Assembly (NCBI GenBank): GCA_013076295.1
Contig: RQOL01000618.1
Location: 2,914,001-2,978,000, forward strand
Length of the DNA: 64,000 bases
Reading direction: 5' to 3'
DNA from: Sanderia malayensis
Lineage: Eukaryota; Cnidaria; Scyphozoa; Semaeostomeae; Pelagiidae
The first letter of the stretch is position 1. The number at the start of each line of letters is the position of its first letter. Under the pieces are notes generated by a model. It was not told the origin of the DNA. It did no database searches and saw only the letters and a list, made by a program, of their open reading frames with translations. A program made the position numbers and the translations under genes. Of the stretch, positions 49,436 to 61,400 are shown piece by piece.

Positions 49436-52400
49436 ATGGCTGTCGTATCAAGAGCAAGATTGTTTTCAATTGTTTTGGTGTTCTATTTATTTTGTGAATG
49501 TTTTGGTGAGTTCATACTTTTAAAATTTTAAAATTGCTTCTGAGACTTTCTCAAATGCACCGGGATATGTCGTTGAGGAATTTGGTCCCTGCTGGCCAAA
49601 AATTAGAAAAACAACAAGAAAATTCGATAGATTTTCATTTGAATTTTTCGTTATTGCGCTATTATATTAACATTTTAATTTTGGTTATTTAGAAGGACAA
49701 GTACACACAAAATATTTCATTGTCGCAAACCAAACGATTTGTCTGTTCTTAATAAAGGTGTTGACAATACTGCAAATATCTAAGCAGTTTCGAGACTGAA
49801 ATTTATAAAACATTGTACATTTTCTTGGTTTCTCCACTAGATCTGTGTGAATATTTTTCCAAAAAAACACAAGGTACTATTTGTTACACCAGTAATTTTA
49901 AAATGTTACAAAGAAGTCAGAAATTTCCATCATATTCCCCACGATTGTAAAATTCTTTCAAAACTTCAGGAATTTCGCATCGCATTTTGTTGACAGATAG
50001 TTAAACGATACTTTTAACCAAAATCACAACAACTTAAATGTTTCATGTGGTGATGTAGTTCGAATATCAATGCCGAAATTTATTCTGAATTACCTGCGTA
50101 GCTTTTTCGTCCATTTATTTTTTATCCAAGTTGCCCCTTTTCAAATAGATTTCCTGCTCGATAATTAGGCAGTCTGTGCTGCGACTTCTTTGTATTAACA
50201 AGCTTTTATTTCATATGAAGAGTTTATCTTAATGCCTTGTTAAAAGGATTAAACTTAATGGCTTTTTGAAGGAATGATAGTTTAATGTTTTTCTTGTTGA
50301 TATGTATAATTTACGCTCATACTTGGTCATATAATTTTATTATTTTCCACCAGCTTGGCCTTGGGGCCCATAATTTCCTTTCAAGGGCGTCCTTGTTGAC
50401 TTACGCAGCTCGTCACTGAGATACACTGGTGAAAAACAAACAAAAACAAAATAATTACACGCAAAATTACCAAATTCATACGATTTTATAGGTATACAGG
50501 GATGCTGTGTTTTTTGAGTCTTGCAAATAATAATCTCAATTTTAAAAATATTTCAAAAATGGCTTTAAAGTTCTAATTTATTGCCGCTTTATGAAAGATT
50601 CAAAGTGAAAACAAATCGGAAATGCAAACACTTCTGTTAAAACCGCAAAATTTTTAATCCACAAAGTTTTAAAGCTATTAATTAGCAAAATTAAATTAAT
50701 AGGATAGTTTTATTTATCTTTCGGCAATTATATAATGCGCTTGGCTCTGCGATGTTGTCAAATGTTTGACGCCAAAAATTATAGCTTGAAGCCGAAAAGG
50801 TATCTGTCTTGATTTTTTGAATTCTTGCTTTTCTAAAGATGTACAAAATCTAAAATAAACTCGCTGATATTTTAGAGCCTTGAAAGGGACAAGCAAATAC
50901 TTCGTTATTCATGGCAAACTGTAGTAGGCAGTTTAACAAAATAATTAGTTTCAAATACCTGGAATTTCATCATGTTGTGAGTTATGAAGGCTTAGGATAG
51001 GACCCTCCCAAATTCTAGTCGGTAAACATTTTTATTTACTCGTTCCAGGCTCTTCACCTTCCGTGAATGTAAAAATTGGCGGGAAATTACCAAAAGGAGG
51101 CTCCGTGACGGCCACGTGTTCCGCAAACGGCAAAAAGGGGATGCAAATAAAATGGTTCATTATCAAGCCTCAGAATAAAATCATGGAATTGGCTCACGGC
51201 TCCAACTCGAACATGCACCACGTGACCAAAGAAACTGTAGAAGTCAACTCAACTTTTGTTCGTGAAAGTGTTTCCTTGACAATTAAGTACGACCTCATGG
51301 CTATACTTTCCTTCTTCAAATGTTCTCGTGAAAATTTCCAAGATCTCAAATGCCAAGGCTCGTATAAATGTATTGCTGATTTTTCGCCCCCCAAAAAGGG
51401 CGTCTACATGGAAAACATGGCAATTGTCAATCTCGATGGAACCATACGTGAGTATAGGAAACTATATCACATATTTCTTTCTTTATATTTTATATCGGGT
51501 GGTTATTTTGATCCAATGCGTTCTTTCTACTTTTATCAAGCTATTCCCCAATTTTTGCCGCTCTACACCGTTTTACCGTGCTATTAATGCCGTTTAATTC
51601 CAGGCCTTCCACCTCGAGCGGTAATTCTGAGCATTCACACGGATTCAACAACCGCGACGGTCGATTGGAATCAGCCGCGCGGAGGCGAGGTGCCGATTCT
51701 GCGTTACGAAGTCATGTACAAACTCAAGTCTGATTTCAGCTTCACATTCACGCCCGGACCGCGCGAACTGAATACGTCACGACAAGCGTTGATCACAAAT
51801 TTAAAGCCATATACGGAGTACAACATCTACGTTGTCACTGTATTGCCCGCGGAATTGAAAAACTCGTTAGGAAAACGAGGCAATCTCATTGACAGCCCTC
51901 TGTACAGATTCCAAACTGACGTGGATGGTATGTAGATTCACTACATTGCGTCCCTGTGCCTTGTTCGCAACGCGCTCAACACAAGCGAGCAAAAACGAGT
52001 GAGGCACAGGGACGCAATGTAGTGAGTCTAAATGGTATGTTATTTTGTTTTGAATAAATTGTCTCTGTCATGAGTCGTTTCCTTCGAAAAGAATGTTTTT
52101 CCCACGACTCAATATACGTTACATTGGGTTGTACCGTATTGCAGCTCATCTAGGTTTATCGCTGTTATCCTCCATAGCCAAATAGTCGAGTCTCACTAAC
52201 GTATATTGAATACCATAGTGCGGAGTGGGGCGTTTATTTGAAATAACACGATTTTAGATTTATGCAAAGCATGCACACCAATTCAGTGATAGTTTGGGAC
52301 GACAGAAAATTGTTTCAGACATCGAGGAATTCGATTTTTAATCAGCAGTCAATTTATCAATGTTTATCTGAAGTAAAGGCAGACTTTATTTGGTGTTTTT

Positions 52401-55400
52401 CAAGTAGTTAAACATGTTATTGATTTATCTCTGTTTTTCTCGGCAGGCCCTACGATTGAACCTCAAAACATGAATGCAGAGAGTACAGGCTCCACGTACA
52501 TCTATCTCAGATGGCAGGTGAGCAGTATAACATAGCCAACATGGGTAGATACTGAACTAAGTGCTTAGATATTGAACTAGTGGAGAAGTAGATACTGAAA
52601 TAAGTGCGTAGAAGACGCCTAAGGTTGAAGCCAACGACTTACCACATCAAAGACAGAACAGTAGATAATGACAGTTGATACCTGCTCACAAAGAGTGCTT
52701 GTATACACAATGCGTAATGTACTGATGAAAAAGTACGTTGGGTTATAGCAGGCGTCAAACTGCGGCATGCACGCATGCCCATAGCAATCTAGCCTCGTAG
52801 TTGGCTTGTGAAATGAGTTAAGCTTGAGAACGAGTTTGGAAAGGTGGGAGGAACAGATTGACGTTCATATCTTAATGATTGAATTGAATGTATATTTTGA
52901 TTGACAGCAACCGCGAGCAAGTTCTTGGAATGGTCCTCTGGATGGCTTCTACATCACGTACAGACGAATAAAGCATGGCTCCAGAGATTTGACCAATGAA
53001 AAGACTTTAACAAGACTCGTCAAAGGCACAAAGACGAGAATCAATGCCACTGATTTGAAACCGTGGAGCACATATCTTATCACCGCATCTGGATTCAACA
53101 AAAAGAAGAAAGACAATTCATTTGTTTTTGGAAAAGTCGGCAGGCTCAATGTCACCACACATCGTGCCAGTAAGCAACTCTGCTATTCTTTTCGTGTCTT
53201 AACGTGCTTGAATATGTATATTACACGATAGATATCATGGTGTATTGCAAATTGAGTGATATCATTGTGTATTACACAATAGACTGATATAATTGTGTTC
53301 TACACGATAGAGTAATATAATGGTGTATTGCATGATTGGATGATATCATTGTGTATTGACGTGTATGAAAGTGTACAATTTTCAGCTTTCTAATGTTGTT
53401 GTTGTTGTTGTTCTTATAGAGCCATCAACATCACCTCTCAACCTCGATATCGTCCACGTCAGCTCGAATTCTGCGACCGTCAAATGGGAGGTATTGATTG
53501 CTATTGGTGTTGTTTCCACTTTTTATCCCTCCCACCCCTTCTCTTCAACTCAAACCACAGGGTCGAGTTGAACCCGGGTTCACCCCAGGTTCAGTTAAAC
53601 AGGGTTGAACCCAGGTTCATTTTCGTAGGGTAAACGGGGCTATAGTAGCAACAGAGTCCATGGTGTCGATGAAAATTAATATGATCGAAGGAACAGCTCC
53701 AGTTTAGGTTACTTTACTGAGTGCTGCCACAGAATGGGGAGTTCAGCAAACAACGGTATTATACAAGTGTGAAGTGTGAGAGTGTGAAATGCCACGTGGC
53801 AAAGAGTGCAGGTAGGGGGTCCTCCGCATTCTACATCGAAATGTCTCTGGCATCAATATCTGATCGTGACACTATTGTAATTTCAGGCGCCGTTACTTGA
53901 AAATTCAAATGGCCCAATAGATGGTTACATCCTGAGATACGTACGCACCGAGCTTGGCTACGTCAAAGTCAACGAGGAAAGCAAGCAGAATCTAATTGAA
54001 CGCGAGCAAAGCAAGTTCTACTCACTCACAGGGCTGTTACCTTGGAGTACATACAGCGTCGAAGTTATAGCTTACAATCTGTTTCAAGGCAAGCGACTTG
54101 AAAGCGACGCAAGTCACGCTCTTGTCATTCAAACTTTGGTCAGCGGTAAGTAGTTAGCGTCTATCAATGCTTTTTTGTTGTCTTTGACAATTACTGTAAC
54201 CTAAAGGTCGATGGTCATGCTTAGGTCATAGTGCAAAGGCCATACATCCATACTATGCTCAATTTCTGGGTTAGGGTATTAAGATTGAGAAGGAGATAGT
54301 GTTTTTTTAATTACTGTAACCTAAAGGTCGATGGTCATGCTTAGGTCATAATGCAAAGGCCACATAACCCATGCTACGCCCAGTTTCTGGGTTTAAAGCA
54401 TTCGTTTTAGCCAATTTAAGCATCACGTTGATGCATACTGCAACTATTAAGCAAAATTGATTTCGTCTAAAATCTGAAATCTGTATTTGAAATCTGTTTA
54501 AAACCTTTTCAGAACCTTTGTCGCCTCCTAAAAGTTTGTCAGTGGAGAAGATTGACGCAAGATTCGTTCTTCTAAATTGGCAGGTAATAAAATATTAAGG
54601 AGTATCCCATATTGGTTTATAAATTTAAACGTCCGGAGGTGAGAGAACGATAGACCTTTAGCCAACATATGAGTCCACAATTAGAATGACACATGATTGA
54701 CACAGTATGAAATGCTTGTGTTTACAGCCGCCTGGTATCGAAAAAGGTTCAAATGGTCCTATTAATGGTTACATTGTAAAGTACAGACGAATTAAGCTTG
54801 GAGACAAGGAACTGGATAGCGAACGGCTTGAAAAGCGATTTGTGGACAAGGGCGAGAACAGCAATTTCAATTTATCCGCTTTACTTCCATGGAGCACTTA
54901 CACGATTCAGATCAACGCGTTTAACTTGCTTGATGGTAGACACAATAAGCTACTGAGTCCACCGACAGAACCGTTTATTATAAAGACCCGTGTTTGTGGT
55001 GAGTTAACTTATATATGACCACTAAATGTCACCTATTGGATATTCATAGAGACGCTGAATATTGTGACGCGGATGAATTATTCTTTGTCAGAACGAGGCT
55101 AATACCTGCTTTACCAGTGTCTTTGCTTTTAAATCATGTCAAATGATTTTTATATAATTAGCCAGCAGAAAATTACTTGATAAATGATAATTGTTATATT
55201 TGTTTACCATTGATCATTGGTAAACAAATATAACTAAACAGTTTTAAGAGGACTCTGTCACGTCGGATTCTATTCTTAACACAACTTTGGTATTGCGTAG
55301 TCCATTTCTTGTCGTGGAATAATTTACCAATGTATACTTTAAATTCTCCAATAGGGTCTGCTCCCCCCGGAATAGGTCCTAATCTAAATATTCGTTTTTT

Positions 55401-58400
55401 CCAGCATATTCGAGGATTTACTGTATTTATTTGTTTATTCGTTGATCTTTGTAGAGCCTGAGATATCTTCAACCAGATTCAAATCATTCTTCACATCGTC
55501 CAGATATGCCTCCCTCAGTTGGCTGGTAAGAACGCAATTATCCACTCCCTTATCCACGCAATCATCTACCCACTTATATATAAGGCAAGTAAGAATATAG
55601 AATAGAACCTTATAAGAACCTGCAGTTTTAGCATCCAGCTTATTGTCCAAAGACAATAGACCATTGTATCTCCTATTATTTTGAGGAGAAATCTTATTAC
55701 GAAGGCTCTAATTCCAGTGGTCCTTATATTTGGGTCTTTACTGTATTTTTTAAGCGCCCATCGCCAGAGAAAGCACACGGCCCAATCGATGGTTACGTCA
55801 TACATTACAAGCGAATCAAGTCCGGCAGTGAATCTCTGTCTGGAAATATCACGGTACAGAGCCGCGACGTTAGTGGACGCGATGAGTCATTCCGTCTTGA
55901 TCAACTCAAACCATGGAGCACATACGACATCGATATTAGCTCGTACAATAATCTAAACGATAAACGATTGTACAGTCGCAGACGAAGCAAGTGGACAATT
56001 GTTACTGAAGTTGATAGTAAGTGCAATTGTAGATAAATTTAAGAAGCCCCCGGGCGCTTATTAGAGAGAGTATGATGTTTTAACTACAGTCAACTTTGTC
56101 TAATTCGAACACCCTGGGAAGCATGAAAATGTTCGAATTACAAAAAGTTCGAATTATAAAGGTTTGTTTTATAAGAATTGGTTCATTAGTGATCCTTGAA
56201 GGGACAGAGAATTTCGTTCGAACTAGATAGAGCTCGAATTATACGAGTTCGAACTATGCAGATTTGACTGTATTGCCTACTAATTTTGTGTTCGGCCCCT
56301 CGGTCAGCCAACATTGCAATAAGATAATTTTTTGTGCTTTTTGGGTCTCAAATTGCTGGCCTCTTTGTATTGCTGTTATGTATTGATGAATTCCTACTTG
56401 ATCTTAGAACCAAACAAATCGCCGAGTATACTGAAGACAGTGGAAGTTGGTTCAGATTTTATTAAAGTTGAATGGGAGGTAGGCTAACGTCTGGCGATGC
56501 ATTGCTTATAAATAAACATGCCTTCTCATTTCTGCACTGTAGTCCAGGTTTAATATACACCCTATTAAGACAGCCCACATACATATTCTGTTTACTAAAA
56601 GTTTTCTGTTCTTGTTATTTGCCACGAATGATCTCGTTGCTTTGGTTTGTTTTGAAGAGATTAAAAAGAGCCGACCAGAATGGTCCCTTAGATGGTTACG
56701 AAGTGTTCTACGAAAGGACAGCCGTGGGTATGATCAAATCCAACCAGACCAGACCGAAGAAAGAAGGCGTTCCAGGCACGGAACAGGTTTACAAACTCAC
56801 CCAGCTGTCGCCCTGGGGCTCTTACAACATCTGGGTGTTGGCGTATAATTTGAAGGACAACGAAAAGCTACAAAGTTCGATCGGTGAAGTCTTTTCTACG
56901 CAAACAAAAACAGCAAGTAAGACACAATTGATTAACATTGATGAATCTTTTGGTTTTTACGTCATCGAATTTCAACTCGAATCTCTCCATATGCATCGAT
57001 CATTTTTCAGTTCTCTTTGATTTTCAATTGCTTTGCTTCATTGCTATTGCTTGTTACATGTTATCTTGATACAAGATTGAAGACTACGAAGTTTTATAAG
57101 AGAGAACAGCTTTGGATCCATCTTCTTAACTTGTTTATGTTTCTTATTTCCTCCATTGCTCAACAGGTTGAGCTCTTTAGCGAGGTTTACCTGTGTATAA
57201 TACAAGAACTAATGCTATAATGTTGATATTTGTTTATCAAAGACTTTAACATCGATTCTACTTATTTGCTCATCTATATTTTCAGGACCATCTTCATCAC
57301 CGTCATCAGTGGAGATCCCCACGTGGTCCGCCAAATCAATCACAATATCTTGGTCTAGCCCAAAGTTTGAGGACTTGAATGGCGAGTTGATTGGTTTCGT
57401 AATCAGAGTCAATAGCACTGCAACTGTGACGGCGAAGAATGCAAGCAATGATCGTAGATCGCGACGCGAGGTGGCTGTCGTTTCCAGACTCTACAACGTG
57501 TCAAAGAGTGAGACAATGTACAAGTTGAAGGACCTAAAACCGGCCACAAAGTATTCTCTTGAAGTTGCCGCAGCCACAAATGTTGGCACTGGTCCTTTCA
57601 GCAAACCAATCTATCGGACGACAAGAGAAGATGGTAAGTTAGAACAACGTACGTTTATCTGTTGTTCTTTATGCTTATGTCATTCTTTATCTCTTCATTG
57701 CTCTATTTATATACCTATAATGCTTTTCAAGTATGCAGCTAGAACAGCATTAAGTAGATTCTTTATTTCCCTATAGTTTCCTTGGGTCAAAAGTAATAGG
57801 TAGCTATAGGTAGCATGCACAGGTAGCTCTTACAATCTTCTTTTTAGAAACAAAATGAAGATTATAAGAGTTATAAGGTTTATTTTTTTATGTTTACAGC
57901 CAATATTGTTTGCACTGTTTTTTGTTTGTATAACTGATGCCTCTAGCAAGGGTTTAGACTTGGTAAAATACAAAAGTGGAGAAAGACAAAATGTCCTATG
58001 TTTCATTTCATGTTTTGTTTTAGCTCCAACCGCACCAATAAACCTGCGAGTATTATCTAGACAAAGCCTATTACCTGTCACAATCACATGGACCATTCCA
58101 GAGCATCCAAATGGCAAGATTACAAGATACAGCATTGAAGTATTCAAAGTTGGCCCAAACTCAACTGTGACGTATACGTCACCTGGAACAAAAACAGTCT
58201 TCAACATCACCAAACTGGATTCTGGAAACAAATACCTATTTAGGGTAGGCTTATATTTGTTATCTAATTGAACCTTTATTAATTGAGAGTAAAACCTTAA
58301 TGAAAGTTATTAGAGTTAATAAATCTGTATTTTAATTTACATTCTGTAATCTTAATTACATTTTGATCTATTTCTTCCAATATCACATATATTGTTGTGT

Positions 58401-61400
58401 TTTAGGTAAGAGCCACAACTGTTCGAGCTGGGAAGTGGTCACAATGGGCTGTAATGTTTGGTGAGTAATTACTTCTTGAAATAATAGCCTCTCATTCTAT
58501 GCATGAATACGTATGCTACAAGAGCTCCATTAAGCCCCCTCTCTCCATTAAGCCCCCTCTCTCCATTAAGCCCCCCTCTCTATTCACCCTCCTTTCCAAA
58601 CAAGATTTTCGATTTGTGATTGTTTGAATAAAGAATAGCGTTTATAGAAGCTTATAAACGCCAGGTCTGTTTGAGATTTTTATTAAGCCTCCCTTTATTA
58701 ACCCCCCTTTATTAACCCCTGTCCCAGTGGCTTTATGGGGCTTTGCGGTGCATACACATGCATGTTAGTAGGAGTCTGCAGATGCTAAACCAATTGCTTT
58801 CAGAATGCTTCTTCGATGATAATACAGAGAATGTTAAAAGTGGTGAATCATGTTGAATAATGTTGATTTTTAAAGACTACGTAGAAGTACCAATGCATTG
58901 CTGTAAAATTGCGGCTTCTTTGCATTGTATCAACTATGGTTTTTTTCTGCCCCGTAGTACCACCAGTAGATGCAAATTTGTCAGAACAGAAAGGAGAAAG
59001 TCCTGCGATGTCGTTCATTGTTCCTGTCGTTGTCGGAGTTGTTTTGCTCGTTTGTTTTATCATTGCTATTGCCATGTATAAAAGGTAGACCCATTGCCTT
59101 TATATAGTTAATAGAGAATCTGGAGGTTGTTTGTTGGATTTTTAATGACAATGGCTTGTGTTTTCTTGTGTTTTAGACTGAAGGTCACTACGTATGAACC
59201 GGGCAAAACTCAGGAGAAGGCTCGACTCACGAATATCGATATTGAAATGGAAGGAATGGACGAAAATCAACATAATTCCGAAAAAAGCAGAATGCTTGAT
59301 GACAGTGACGTCACTGAAGATGATACTCAAATGGCCGACAAAGTATGGTCAGATGAAGATGAGAAAATGAACAGCAATGAAACAGCCAAGATCCCGTGTA
59401 GTAAGTAGTGACGTCATCAATGTTTTTCCTTTCTATCATACCGAGCTGCACGTTGAAATTTCCTTTACTCTCAATTTATATATTTCATAACTTTATTTTT
59501 TTTATGCATTAACTATTTTACCCCACCCTGGTCGGCCACATTTTCTAAAATTGTTCAAAAGTTTTTTATATTCTTATTCACCATAGCTTCCTGCACAAAA
59601 CAAAATTTTTCCGGTCTCTGTAGCCTAAATATTCGAAGCGCAAACCTCGAATCCAGCGAATTTAACATCACCTAATGCAAAATCTACAGTCATTGGAGGA
59701 CCAAACTTCCAATTTTCCGACTAAAGCCACATTTTCTAAAAGTCCTCAAAGTTTTTTCGATATTCTTCTTCACCATAGATTTCCACACAGAACAAAAGTT
59801 ATCCGGTCTCTCTAGCATAAAAACTTGGAGCGCTAACCTTGAATCTAGCGACCTTAGCCATACCTTAGGCACAAATTTACAGTCAGACAACGACCAATCT
59901 TCCAGTTCTGGGATGCTTCACCCCTTTTATCAACAAGATATGTTATCCATTCTGCTAGCCGATAATGTTGACTTCAATATTGTTTGTTTTTAGGTACCCC
60001 ACCCCCATCTTCGCTTCCTTGCCATCCTGCGCATCCGCCCATCTCAGTGGAAAGGTTTCAAGACCACGTGAATGATCTAAGGAAATCTGATTGTCTGAAA
60101 CTGAAGGAAGATTACAAGGTGAGTTGTTGTTGTTGTTTTGGAACTTTGTTCTCTGACCCCTGGCTTGGGTATCATGAGTAATTGACTTTGCTTTGCATGT
60201 TGTCGACTAATAGGTTGCAGTAGTATCTATTCTAACCTTCAATTCTGTCATATGCGTCAATGATCCTGAACGTCTAATTGCTCTTTCGTTACACTTTGGC
60301 CTTTCACCGCTGCACTCCGTTGATTGTTGTTTTAGAAGGTCACCGACCTTTAACTTTTGACCTTAGTCAAGTGAATATGCTGCTTGTCAACTTTTTTCTC
60401 CAATTTAGGATTTCAAGGTTGGCCAGATCTATACCTGGGACATAGCAATGAAGCCAAAAAATAAAATCAAGAACAGATATGCCAACATTGTTGCATGTAG
60501 GTCTTTCTGTTTTTATATCCATTCTCAATTTATTTTATTTATCAGACGAAACCCAGGAATGATATTTTTAAAGTTGCAGGCACATTTATTGATATGGTGT
60601 CTCAGCTCTTCATAATTGAAGATAACGTTTCTAACATTATCATAAATAAAGCTCCAAAGATATATTCTTCTTTGTTTTTAGACGATCATTCCAGAGTAAT
60701 TTTGAAGCCAATTCCTGGTGATACAAATGGTTCTGACTACATCAATGCATGTTACATTGATGTAAGTAATCAATTTCTCTCCCATGATTAATTGAAATAT
60801 GTTTTATTAATGTAACAATTTGTTATGTTATTCGTTTGTTTTCATAGGGATATCATTACCCTGAAGAATACATCGCAACTCAAGGTACCACTTATAATTT
60901 TCTAATAATTAATAATATTATAATAATTAATATTATGATAATAGTTTTGTAATAATTATATAATCTTCTTGGGTTTATTCATCTCTCGTGTCTCTGGTAT
61001 TTCTTTTACGTCAATAATTGATATGATAATGTTTCACATGCAGGTCCAATGGAAGACACAACGAATGATTTCTGGCGATTGATTTGGCAAGAAAGAAGTA
61101 CTACTATCGTCTGCCTGACAAATCTTCATGAGCTGGGCAAGGTATGGCATGCGATGGTATCTTGCATTGCTTTTCAGCAATGCGATAGATGCTCTATGTG
61201 CTACCCATCGCATTGTATAGCAACGCATCACGCCTTATCGTGTCTTATCGGATCTTATTCTATTCAATGCGAGAAGCATTTGGGGTGTAATTGTAATGTA
61301 CTTTTTACTTCTCTTCTCAGTCGAAATGCTATCAATATTGGCCATCTGTTGGTCGTGTGAGACACGGTGGGATCGTTATCACTTTAGTATCGACGGAAAA

